A stretch of 64,000 bases of DNA, from assembly GCA_964016985.1 (NCBI GenBank), contig OZ024831.1:78160263-78224262 (forward strand), given 5' to 3'. Positions 44,801 to 55,829 of this stretch are shown one piece after another. This DNA comes from Anodontia alba (taxonomy: Eukaryota > Mollusca > Bivalvia > Lucinida > Lucinidae). Position 1 is the stretch's first letter, and each line of letters begins with the position of its first letter. Below the pieces are notes generated by a model, which saw nothing but the letters and a program-made list of their open reading frames with translations, was not told where the DNA came from and made no database searches. The position numbers and the translations under genes are program-made.

Positions 44801-45460
44801 CGGAATCACGGAAGGACATGGCAAATCCAGTATAACCCCACTTTTTCAAAGCAGTAAGACATAAAACAAATTGCCTCGAAGAATAAACCACAAAGCAACA
44901 AAGAGTAAGACCAACACCGGGACCATCGCCTTAGAACGGTCAGTAGAATAAACCACCTGGGGGTTTAAAGCACTTTTACAGCTAGCCAACTTCAGCCTTG
45001 GTCCCGATGCTACTCTTAATACAAATACATAAAAATTTGGTTCGCATAAAGGCTCCCAACATCAAAGGGAAAACATAAAAAATCAAATTAACCATAATGA
45101 TAAACAAAGATGAGTACTGATGGCTACTTCTACTGTATGCCAGAGTAAATGAAAACCAATAGTTGAACCATGGCGGGCCAAGCCAAAGACATATCCTCAA
45201 GCCCCAACCCACTGGTTAAAGTTTTAGGAAGAGGCTGTCATTGAGTCTGAGGCCCAAACTGCCATTCCAGTTTATGGATAAATCATTTATGCATTTTCAA
45301 TTTTGAAAACCTAACAAGAGTGTGTTGGTCTTACTCTTTGTGGCTTTGAGATTATCCAAAACTGAATAGATATATAACAGAAATTTGTGATTTATCGAAT
45401 CGTAAACAATCTGTTTTGTGAAAATGATCACTGAAAAATGATTTTTTTAAATATATATAT
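44801..45460. other. Unassigned sequence between array and DIRS-like fragment
   Basis: 44880-45240 is less repetitive; short frames without domains. May be a spacer module shared with 43161-43366 in character, but I see no clear identity. Confidence 0.35.
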
Positions 45461-45815
45461 ATATAGTACCATTTAGTATTAAAAGGGTTGTCTAATCTCA
45501 AGAAAAAATGGTTCATAAATGTTATATCTCCCTGGAATATTATGACTTTCGAGACTTATATTGTGTTCCAAGTATTAAAATAGGTCACCTATATTTCTAT
45601 GCATAGATTGAGAGAATAAATACCTGATAGCATGATGATATATTAGCCACTGTTGTGGCATGGGTAAATCTCTTAACATAAGAGTGAAGACTGTACTATA
45701 TGGCTTTTTTCCGTTCACGAATAATGGCCAGAATTTTTAATATGATGTGGAGCTGGAATTGATCTTCTGTCCAGAGAACATAAAGGATTAGATGGAACAT
45801 AATGACTGTTATCGA
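45461..45815 (-). pseudogene. DIRS-like RNase H fragment (copy D)
   Basis: Minus strand from 45800: YVLWTEDQFQLHIILKILAI, then IRERKKAI, a stop, YSLHSYVKRF and TTVANISSCY. This matches the WSxDQFQLHINxLE...A box and the following Asn/Thr-Val-rich segment of DIRS RNase H, and aligns with copies A (370-600) and B (27869-28170). With the recombinase part at 41470-42005 in the same orientation, it may be one element split by the arrays at 42040-45300. Confidence 0.5.
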
Positions 45816-45823
45816 TAAAAAAA

Positions 45824-48800
45824 GCCATCAGAAGAGATGGCAAATCCCCCCGACCAAACTGCCATTTCTTAATTTAGTGTATTTCAATGGATATCATGGA
45901 AATATTGAAACAGGGCAAAGTAAAAAGATGCAAAGATAGTATGAAATGTGACCAAAATAATAAGTGAAAACAACAATAGATGTACTGTTAATGATTCTGT
46001 TTTTGCGTGTTTTTCTTTGCTTTTATCTTTTTATTTTTTTTTTATTTTTGTCAAAATCATCTTATAGTTACTTCTGATGTGATAATTTGTACAGGATACA
46101 TAATATTTGCAAATACTTTGAATTTGTGAATGTACATATTCAGAAATAATAGCAAAAATAAATGCCTCATAAAGGTAAAGGAACTTGCTGTATGTTTATT
46201 GGGGTAAAAAATCAACAGAGTAAAAGTTGTCCTTCTTGCATGCTACACACCTTCTTGACCTGATATATGTCCCTACCAAAAATTATCAAGTTACCTCAAA
46301 CAGTATGGGAGATGGCCTGCACAAGATTTCAGCATCAGAGGAGGTAAGTACATAATGGAGAAAGTGAGGTAGTCTTGAACACGACATGCCTACTGGTCCT
46401 TATCTATGCCTTTACCAAATATTATTAAGTATTTCAAACCACAAACTCAAGAATTTGTCTTAGAAATTCATTCAGGAAAGGTAACTAGAAAACAACCACA
46501 GTAGAGGTTGTCTCTCTTGCATTTGACACACCTACTGGTTGTTACCAATGTCTCTACCAAATATTATCAAAATATGTCTAAGGGTATCAAAGTTATGGTG
46601 TGCACAAGATTTTGGCTTCAGGGCAGATAACTACATAACGAAGAAGTGAGAGCTGTTTCTCTTGCACGTGACACACCTACTGATCCTCCTCTTCATCTCA
46701 ACCAAATATTATCATATTATCTCAAACAGTATAGGAGTTATGGCCTGCACAAGATTTCGGCTTCAGGGGCTATAACTACATAAAAAAGAAAGAGAGAGTT
46801 GTCTCTCTTGCACTGAACATGCCTACTGGTCCTCCTCCATTTCTACCAAACATTATCAAAATATGTCTAAGGGTATCAAAGTTATGAAGCGCACAATATT
46901 TTGGCTTCAGGGGAGATAATTAAATAACAAAAAAATTGAGAGTTGTCTCTCCTGCAAGGGACAGGCCTACTGGTCCCCCTCTTCACTTCTACTAAATATT
47001 ATCAAAATATGTCTAAGGGTAATAAAGTTATGGAGTGCACAAGGCTGCGTCTTAAAGATTTCTATTTCAGGGTAGATAACTACATAATGAAGAATGTGAG
47101 AGTTGTCTCTCTTGCACTTAACATGCCTACTAGTCCACCTCTTCATCCCTACCAAATATTATCATATTAGCTCAAACAGTATGGGAGTTATTGTCTGCAC
47201 AAGATTTCAGCTTCAGGGAAGATAACTTTTGTTTGTTTGTGTTGAGGTTTTACAGCCCAGTCAACCCAATGGAGTCATGTTGAGTGCGGTCAGTTTACCT
47301 AACCACACGTTTACTGGGCAGGCTTAGTCCTCTAAGCGGTTAACCAATATTGTGCACATTCTTTTGCCAGAAACTGACAACTGCCCTTATTGGATCAGCG
47401 GAAGGGAGAGAATGACCGTAGAAAATATTTCGTGATCAATCTCCACAAAAGAATGTTGCCGACCTCGGCAGGGGTTGAACCTGCGACCTCCTGGTCTCCA
47501 GTCGGACACCGCATCCAACTGAGCCACCGAGGCCGGCCCAGGGAAGATAACTACTTCAGGAAGAAAGTGAGAGTTGTCTCTCTTGCATGCAACACGCCTA
47601 CTGGTCCTCCTCTTCATTCCTACCATATATTACCTAAATATGTCTAAGGGTATCAAAGTTATGGAATGCACAAGGGTCTACAATTTCTGCTTCAGGGGAG
47701 ATAACTACATAATGAATAAAGTGAGAATTGTCTCTCTTGCATGTGACATGCCTACTGCCTCCTCTTCATCCCTACCAAATATTATCATATTATCTCAAAC
47801 AGTATGGGAGTTATAGATTACACTAGATTTCAGCTTCAGGGGAGATAACTACATAATGAAGATAGTGAGAGTTATCTCTCTTGCATGCAACACACCAACT
47901 GTCTTCCTCTTCATTCCTACTAAATATTACCAAAATAAGTCTAAGGGTATCAAAGTTATGGAGTGCACAAGGATGAGTCTACAATTTCTACTTCAGGGGA
48001 GATAACTACATAACGAATAAAGTGAGAGTTGTCTCTCTTGCATGTGACACACCTACTGGTCCTCCTCTTCATCCCTACCAAATATTATCAAATTAACTAA
48101 AACAGTATGTGAGTTATGACCTGCACAAGATTTTGGCTTCAGGGGAGATAACTACATAACGAAGACATTAAGAGTTGTCTCTCTTGCACGTGACATGCCT
48201 ACTTGGTCCTCCTCTTCATTCCTACCAAATATTTCTATGGGTATCAAAGTTGTAAAGCGAACAAGGATGAGTCTACAATTTCTACTTCAGGAGAGATAAC
48301 TACATAACAAATAAAGTGAGAGTTGTCTCTCTTGCACGCGACACACCTCCTCTTCATCCTTACAAAATATTATCAAATTATCTCAAACAGTATAGGAGTT
48401 ATGGTCTGCACAAGATTTCAGCTTCAGGGGAGATAACTACATAACAAAGATAGTGAGAGTCATCTCTCTTGCACACAACATGCCTACTGGTCCTCCTCTA
48501 CACTCCTACCAAATATTATCAAAATATGTCTAAGGGTATCAAAGTTATGGAGAGTCTACAATTTCTGCTTCAGGGGAGATAACTACATAACAAAGAAAGT
48601 GAGAGTTGTCTCTCTTGCACACGCCACCCCTACTGGTCCTCCTCTTCATCCCTACCAAATACTATCAAATTATCTCAAACAGTATGGGAGTTATGGCCTG
48701 CACAAGATTTCGGCTTCAGGGGAGATAACTACATAATGAAGACAGTGAGAGTCATCTCTCTTGCGCGTAACATGCTTACTGGTCCTCCACTACATTCCTA

Positions 48801-48925
48801 CTTAATATTAACAAAATATGTCTAAGGGTATCAAAGTTATGGAGCGCACAAGGATGCATCTAAGGACGGACAGACGGACGCCATGTTGATTGCTATATCC
48901 CCCGAACCTATCGGCTGGGGAATAA
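45824..48925 (+). mobile_element. Satellite-cored element, GCCATC 5' hairpin to ATCCCCC 3' hairpin
   Basis: 5' end: GCCATCAGAAGAGATGGC hairpin (45824-45841) then AAATCCCCCCGACC. Same 5' end at 20976. Then units of about 150 bp in A/B alternation, with GGGAGATAACTACATAA, GTGAGAGTTGTCTCTCTTGC, CTACTGGTCCTCCTCTTCAT and ACCAAATATTATCAAA, until 48860. 3' end: GGACGGACAGACGGACG and TATATCCCCCGAACC / GGCTGGGGAATA (48894-48925). Carries a SINE. No coding. Confidence 0.7.
47228..47538 (-). mobile_element. tRNA-derived SINE, complete, minus strand
   Basis: 311 bp. On the minus strand: GCCGGCCTCGGTGGCTCAG head, A box TGGCTCAGTTGG (complement of 47515-47526), B box GGTTCAACCCC (complement near 47471-47481), body with GGCAAAAGAATGTGCAC, and 3' end CTCAACACAAACAAAC. 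The 14-bp duplication CAGGGAAGATAACT lies at 47214-47227 and 47539-47552. Best preserved of four copies in the window, so the youngest. It should be mobilised by a partner LINE that recognises the tail. Confidence 0.93.
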
Positions 48926-49600
48926 AAAGGAATTAATTGGGACCTAACGGATGGTCGTATCTTCCTTAAACAAAGTGATTGGAATTTATCCACTTTAACA
49001 TTATTGGGATGATAGTCATGATCGAAATTTGATAATGCTTCATCAAAATATTCCGTAGGGTTTCCTGTTACAGAAAAGATACAAGAAATCAAATTCAAAT
49101 ACAAGAAGGGGAGAGAACTCCAAAAGTAAAAAAAAGCCGAAGTTGTCATTCTTGTATGGGACATGTCATCTGGTCCTGTTCTTCATTACTACCAAGTATC
49201 ATCAAAGTATTCCAAAGAGTGTTTGACTTACATAGTGGACACTAAATCAATGCATAATCAGTGTCAAATATAACAAAAGCAAAAGTAAGGAAGGCATAGT
49301 TGTCATTCTTGTAAGGAACATGTCATCTTGTCCTATTCTACAGTTCTACAAGGTACCATCAAAATATTCTGAAGGGTATTCCAGTTACAGAGCAGAAGAG
49401 AAATCTATTGCAAACAAAACAAAGGGAGATTTACTCCAAAAGTAAGAAAGCCAGAGTTGTCATTCTTGACAAGGGAGATAATGCCAAAAGTAAGAAAGGC
49501 AGAGTTGTCATTCTTGTATGCAACATGTCATCTGGTCCTGTTCTACATTTCTGTCAAATACCATCAAAATATTCCAAGCATGGCTATATTATAAGCTCAT
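48926..49600. repeat. Diverged satellite units (AGAGTTGTCATTCTTG family)
   Basis: Boxes AGAGTTGTCATTCTTG recur near 49142, 49286, 49454 and 49501 with AACATGTCATCTGGTCCTG. Spacing is irregular, and a 47-bp internal duplication lies at 49430-49520. Confidence 0.65.
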
Positions 49601-50035
49601 CTGAGCCTTTGGCTGATTTGCTTTACCTATACTTCAATATCTTACCAAACAATAACAAAACAAAAATAAACAACCTAAAAAAAAAAAAAAAAAATGCTGC
49701 AAGAATTTTTTTTGTAAACCTTTAACTTGTTTATTTTGTTCTTCAAGGGAGCCAACTAAGAAGAGTATTAAAAAAAAGAAGTCCAAAAAGAATTAGGTTT
49801 ATAAGTTTTGATATTAGTCAATCTCCTTAATTCTGTATCATTTAATAAATGTATTTATAAAAATTTAATAATGGCAACATTTCCTTGCAAATGTAATAAA
49901 AGAAGATGTTTAAAAAAAAATCAATATCTTGCCCATATGACCATAACTTTAGTTATATACAAAAAATAGACCTATTATAAAATAAAATTTGCACACTATT
50001 ACCTCTAAACAATATGCTGTGAAAAGTTTGCAAAA
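49601..50035. other. AT-rich spacer
   Basis: Poly-A run at 49678-49693. No gene. Confidence 0.5.
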
Positions 50036-51329
50036 ACTTTCAAAGGGGCATAACCCTGTGAATATTTGGTGCACTGTAACCTCAAAATAATATGTGCTGC
50101 TCCACATCATCGTGTAACAATTTATGAAGTTTCATCTTGATTGGATGTAAACTGTTGGAGGAGTTAGCCGGAAACAAAAAATTAATAGAAATTTGTTTAA
50201 CTCTGCTAATATTTGATGGACAGTAACCTTGAAATAATATGCGCTGTTCCACATCATGGTCTAACTACAAATCAAGTTTCAGCTTGATAGGATGTAAACT
50301 CTAGGAGGAGCTAGCTGGAAACGAAAAGTTTACTGAAATTTTCAAAGGGGCATAACTCTGCTAATATTTGGTGGACTGTAACCCCAAAATAAAATGCGCT
50401 GCTCCACATCATGGTCTATCTATATATGAAGTTTCAGCTTGAGTGGATGTAAACTGTAGGAGGATTTAGCCAGAAATGAATAATTAATAGAAATTTTCAA
50501 AGGGGTATAACTCTGCTAATATTTGGTGGACTGTAACCTTGAAATAACATGCACTGCTGCACATAATGGTCTAACTATAAATCAAGGTACAGCTTGATCG
50601 GATGTAAACTGTAGGAGGAGTTAGCCGGAAACAAAAAGTTTACTGAAATTTTCAAAGGGGCATAACTCTGCTAATATTTGGTGGACTGTAACCTTGAAAC
50701 AATATGCGCTGCTCCACATCATGGTCTAACTATACATGTACATGAACTTTTAGCTTGATTGGATGTAAAATGTAGGAGGAGTTAACAGGAAATGAAAAGT
50801 TTACAGAAATTTTCTAAGGGGCATAACTCTGCAAACATTTGCTGGACTGTAACCCCAAAATAATATGCGCTGCGCCACATCATCGTCTAACTATATACCA
50901 AGTTTCAGCTTGATTGGATGTAAACTGTAGGAGGAGTTAGCCAGAAACGAAAAGTTTACTGAAATGTTCAAAGGGGCCTAACTCTGCTAGTATTTGGTGG
51001 ACTGTAACCTCGAAACAATATGCACTGCTCTACATCATGGTCTAACTATACATGAAGTTTTCAGCTTGATCGGATGTAAAATGTAGGAGGAGTTAACCGG
51101 AAATGAAAAATTTACAGAAATTTTCTAAGGGGCATAACTCTGCAAACATTTGGTGGACTGTAATCCAAAAATAATATGCACTGCTCCACATCATGGTCTA
51201 ACTATATACCAAGTTTCAGCTTGATCAGATGTAAACTGTAGGAGGAGTTAGCCGGAAACGAAAAAGTTTACGGACAGACGGACACCATACCCTGTAACAT
51301 AATACGTCCCGTTTTTCAAACGGGCGTAT
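50036..51329. repeat. Satellite array, unit about 157 bp, with 3' hairpin
   Basis: Eight units of the family at 6640-8130: CAAAGGGGCATAACTCTG, TTTGGTGGACTGTAACC, GCGCTGCTCCACATCATGG, GGAGGAGTTAGCCGGAAACG. Ends with GGACAGACGGACACC and the hairpin ATACGTCCCGTTT / AAACGGGCGTAT (51302-51329), pairing complete except for one bulged T. Confidence 0.9.
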
Positions 51330-51334
51330 AAAAA

Positions 51335-52060
51335 CCTGCATCTGGATTTGCCTGTTCCAGTTATGTAAAGTCTGCTTCGGCAGCTGGGGCAGAGGAAATC
51401 ATTACTATGATTCAACGGCCCAAACGGCGAAGCAGCAGCATGTTGTGGGGCATGGAGAGCATGACAAGGCACAACAGAAGTCATGGTCATCCACTTCATT
51501 CAGGCTTAGCTCCAGATGTCCTGACACTGGCTTGCCTCTGGATCCAGCTAGGTCAGGACTAGAGAGTGAGGTTGACTCTGCACACCTCTCCCTCACTACA
51601 ATCCAATTCACAGTGCATGTCATCTAAATCAGCAATGTACATTCACAGCAAGCACACATATGCAAGTCATACAAAAGCCCTGTAGCAATGGGCGAGCAGC
51701 AAAGCAGCAGGTGAGGAAATACTGGAAGCTGTAGTTGCAGACCTGCACAGGCAGCTTGGTTTTATATGGTCGCTTTCCTTAAAAGCGAAGCAGTATTGGG
51801 AATTCTGCAGCTGAACTGAGCGACTGAGCAGACCTTTTCAGAATTGCACTGCTAACCCCTGTAGCATGGGGAAGGGGCTAGAAAAGGGGCCCTAAACTAT
51901 TGCCTGCTTCCTGGCTGGTTAACTGCGATCAGCGGGAATCCCACTTAGCGGTCAAACAAGAAAAAAGAAGATGAAGGTGATACCTTTAACTATCGGTGCT
52001 TGGAATGTGGGCACCCTAATGGACAGTTCTGGTTCTGACAGACTCCATGCAAGGATTTAG
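51335..52060 (+). mobile_element. 5' end of an RTE-like non-LTR retrotransposon
   Basis: GC-richer sequence with repeated GCAGCAAAGCAGCAGG and AAAGCGAAGCAG words, a plausible 5' UTR, leads to a short frame starting at 51971: MKVIPLTIGAWNVGTLMDSS. This is the entry of the apurinic-like endonuclease domain (TWNVRTL motif) of RTE-type elements. It breaks off at about 52043, where a satellite begins, and stops at 52060. Matches in family the 3' end at 19425-20276. Having the 5' end without the rest is opposite to normal LINE truncation. Confidence 0.6.
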
Positions 52061-52865
52061 AAATAAAAAGCTCTTAAAAACTTTGACGCAAAACTTTAAC
52101 ATAAATTTCTAAGTCTGTGACCTTGAATTCTAGATCATAAGCAGGGGTGGGAATGGTGTCAAATAAATTTTGATTCAATATCTATAATCATGCCAAATAT
52201 AAAGTAACTCCATGCAAGGATTTAGAAATTTAGAGCTCTTAAAAACTTAAATGCAAAACTTTAACATAAAATTTCTAAGTCCGTTACCTGGACCTCTAGG
52301 TCATACGCAGGGGCGGGAAATGCCGGATAAAATTTTGGATCAATATCTATAATCATGCCAAATATAAAGTAAATCCATACAAGGATATAGAAATTAGAGA
52401 TCTTAAAAACTTTAACACAAAACTTTAACATAAAGTTCTAAGCCTGTGACTTTGACCTTTACATCATAAGCAGGGGCCGGGGTAGTGGCAAATAAAATTT
52501 TGGACCAATATCTATTATCATACTAAATATACAGTAAATTCTTGCAAGGATTTAGACATTAAGAAATCTTAAAAACTTTGACTCAAAACTTTAAAACAAA
52601 ATTTCTAAGTCTGTGACCTTGACCTGGTGGTCACGAGCGGGGGAGTGGATAGGGCTCAATAAAATTTTGGACCAACATCTCTATAACTAAGCCAAATATA
52701 AACTAAATCCATCTGAGGAGTTAGAAAATATGAGGTCTTAAAAACTTTGATGTAAAATTTTAACAGTTTTGTTAATGCTGATGTCGCGGCCAATGCCGAT
52801 GCCGATGCCAGGGGTAGTGCAATAGCTCTTCTTGTACTTTTGTACAGGTTACCTAAAAATGACTC
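52040..52865. repeat. Satellite array, unit about 165 bp, GCCGAT-tailed
   Basis: Five units with CTCCATGCAAGGATTTAGAAA, CTTAAAAACTTTGAYGCAAAAC, TGTGACCTTGACC and AAAATTTTGGAYCAATATCT. The 3' tail is GCCGATGCCGATGCCAGGGG followed by TAGCTCTTC, so here GCCGAT replaces the usual GGACGG. Confidence 0.85.
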
Positions 52866-52883
52866 AGACATCGGAACATTAAA

Positions 52884-54420
52884 CTAGAGGCCCAAGTGGG
52901 CCAGAAATCGCTCACCTAGATTAGGCTGATCATGATATGTTACATTGTGCCATGGTGACCATCCTGGCTATCAGATCAGATTGCCTTTAGCAACCCAGAA
53001 TCTGATGTTGCTTGAAGTTTCAAGACTGCCATCATGGCCGCCATTTTGGATATTGAAACTGAATGATTTAGCAATTCTGAATCTCCACGTCGCCCAATGC
53101 CTCCCATTAAGTTTCGGCTCAATCTGACTTGGATATATGGTTTGAAGAATTTCAAGGTGGCCGCCATGGTGGCAATCTTGGATCTTGGAACAGAACAATT
53201 TTAGCAATTCTGAATTTCCATAACACCCCAATGTCTCCCATCAAGTTTAATCTCAATCAGGACTTACCGTTCAGGAGCAGATGTGATTTGAAGATTTTCA
53301 AGATGGCTGCCATAGTGGCCATCTTGGATATCAGAACAGAGCCATTCTAGCAGTTCTAAATCTCCATGCTGCCCCGATGCCTTCCACTGAGTTTCCCCTC
53401 CATCTGACTTACCGTTCGGGAGCAGATAACAATTAAAGACTTTCAAGATGGCCACCATGGTTACCATCATGGATATGATTCTGATGGAGATGTCAAAAAT
53501 GTGAAAAGATACTGACGGACATACGGATGAGGGACAGACTATGGTCAACAGACCACGGCATAAGTGACCTGGAGCAAACCTGGACAAAAAGGTTTTAGCA
53601 ATTCTGAATCTCCATGTCACCCCAATGCCTCCCACCAAGTTTTGTCTAAATTTGACTTACATTCGGGAGCAGATGAGGTTTGAAGATTTTCAAGATGGCC
53701 ACCTTAGGGCGGAACAGAACAATTTTAGCAATTCTGAATCTCTATGTAGCTCTGATGCCTCTCATTAAGTTTGGGCTCAATTCGCATTTCTGTTTGGAAG
53801 ACGATGTCGTTTAAATAATTTCGAGACAGCCATCTTTGATGTCGGAATGGAACAAATTTAGCAGTTCTGAATCTCCATGTCTCCCCAATGCCTCCCACCA
53901 AGTTTCAGCTTAATCCAAAATTACCCTTTGGGAGCAGATGTGGTTTCAAGATTTTCAAGCTGGCCATCATGGCAGCCATCTTAGATATTGAAACAGAACG
54001 AATTTAGCAATTCTAAATCTCCATGTCACCAAAATGTCACCAACCATGTTTGGGCTCAATCCGACTTATCATTCGAGAGCAGACATGGTTTGAAGATTTT
54101 CAAGATCGCCACCTTGGCGGCCATCTTGGATATTGGAATAGAAAGACTTTAGCAATTCTGAACCTCTATGTTGCTCCGATGCCTCCCATCAAGTTTCAGC
54201 TCTATCCGACAGGTTTTGGGAGGAGATGTTGTTTGAAGATTTTCAAGATGACTGACATGACTGCCATCTTGAATATTGGAACAGAATGATTTTAGCAATT
54301 CTAAATCTTATGTGGTACAAATGCTTCCCACCAAGTTTCGGCTCAATCCTACTTTCGGTTTGGGAGGAGATGTCGTTTGAAGAATTTCAAGATGGCGGCC
54401 CCAGGGCATGAACCCCTCCT
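52884..54420. repeat. Satellite-cored array rich in AAGATGGCNGC
   Basis: Begins ACTAGAGGCCCAAGTGGGCC, a hairpin like that of 32402, then GCTCACCTAG. Units of about 145-185 bp have TTAGCAATTCTGAATCTCCA, CCCAATGCCTCCCATCAAG and TTTCAAGATGGCCGCCATGG. An internal 3' type end with GACGGACATACGG and GGTCAACAGACC lies at 53510-53565. Confidence 0.85.
53037..53047 (-). promoter_or_regulatory. Full YY1-type site
   Basis: Complement reads AAAATGGCGGC, the YY1 consensus. AAGATGGCGGC occurs at 54389-54399 on the plus strand, and partial AAGATGGC words recur in almost every unit of the array. Confidence 0.35.
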
Positions 54421-54745
54421 GTGGACACTTAGACGACCCTTCCAGGCACCCATGTTCCGAATATGAATGCTTGTTGACAACTGACTACTATGATAAAAGT
54501 ATATGTAAAACTTTAACACAGCAATAGAGCATTTAACAAAGGTGTCCTAAATTTTGACCCCTAGCCTTACCCTGAGGCGTGAATCCAGGGATCTGTTCTC
54601 ATGGAATCACAGAAGACCCTCACAGGCACCAATGTTCTTAATATGAATGTTTTGTGTTCAGTGACTGCAGAGATTTAAGCATTTGAAAAACTTTACCGCA
54701 GTGTGCGGGAATGTGAACACGGACGACCGGGGTGACTACACTCTC
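54421..54745. repeat. Copy of the small element at 31365-31735
   Basis: GTGTCCTAAATTTTGACCCC, CTGAGGCGTGAATCCAGGG, CAGGCACCAATGTTC and a GTGACTGCAGAGATTTAAG segment parallel 31440-31590. Ends GGACGACCGGGGTGACTAC. Confidence 0.6.
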
Positions 54746-55666
54746 CTTGTACTTCGTATGAAATGAGGCCAAAATAATAAGTGAAAACAATAATAGGTCT
54801 ACTGGAAATGATTTTATTTTTGCATGATCTTTTATTTTATTTTTAGTTTTGTCAGAAATCATCTACTAGTGACTTTTGATAGGATTACTTTATATTATTT
54901 GTACAGAATACACAATGTTTGCAAATGCTTTGAATTTGTGAGTCTACATAGTGAAAATAAATGCCTTGTAAAGGTAAAGGTATTTGCTGTATGTTTACTG
55001 GGCTAAAGAAATCAACAGAACAGGCTGTCCTTCTTGTATGTCACACTCCTACTTTACCCAATATATATCCCTACCAAAAATTATCAAGTTATCTCAAACA
55101 ATACAGGAGTTATGGCCTGCACAAGATTTCTGCTTCAGCGGACATAACTACATAATGGAGAAAGTGAGAGTTATATCTTTTGCAGGCGACATGCCTACTG
55201 GTCCTTATCGATGCCTCTACAAAATATTATCAAAATATTTCAAACCATCAAGAAGTTATGGTGCACACAAGAATTTGGCTTAGAAATTCATTCAGGGGAA
55301 TTAACTAGAAAATGACCACAGCAAGGGTTGTCCTTCTTGTATGTGACACTCCTACTTGACCTGATATAATATATCCATACCAAATATTATCAAATTATCT
55401 TAAAAACAGTATGGGAACTATGGCCCGCACAAGATTTTGGCTTCAGGGGACATTACATAATGAAGAAAGGGGGAGTTGTCTCTCTTGCACTTGACAGACC
55501 TACTGGCCCTCCTCTTTATCCCTACCAAATATTATCAAAGTATCTCTACGGGTATCAAAGTTATGGAGCACACAAGATGCGTCTACGGATGGACGGACAG
55601 ATGGATTGCCTGAACCTATTTGTTATATATATATATATCCCCTGAACCTATTTGTTCAGGGGGATA
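54746..55666. repeat. Satellite units of the 45824-48925 family with own 3' hairpin
   Basis: 54760-55000 repeats 45945-46180 (AAAATAATAAGTGAAAACAA, TTTGCAAATRCTTTGAATTTG). Units then follow with GTCCTTCTTGTATGTGACAC and GCACAAGATTTYGGCTTCAG. The end is GGATGGACGGACAGATGG, an AT run and TATCCCCTGAAC / GTTCAGGGGGATA (55636-55666). Confidence 0.8.
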
Positions 55667-55829
55667 AACAAAATTAATCATACACCACAGAACACAGTGG
55701 CTGAGTTTGGTCTATACTGTCTACCACACATTCAGCACTTTAAATACATCAGCAAGTATGGGCATTCAGTTTTCTGAACACGTGTCAACTGAATGTAGGG
55801 TCTTCCAATATTTAGGTAGTCAAATCAAG
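55667..55829. other. Short spacer
   Basis: No recognised feature between the hairpin at 55636-55666 and the GTTTC satellite. Confidence 0.4.

Noticed and set aside
47471..47526. Functional tRNA gene in the 47228-47538 insertion
   Set aside because: Pol III boxes belong to the SINE head; anticodon stem does not pair well and a body and tail follow.
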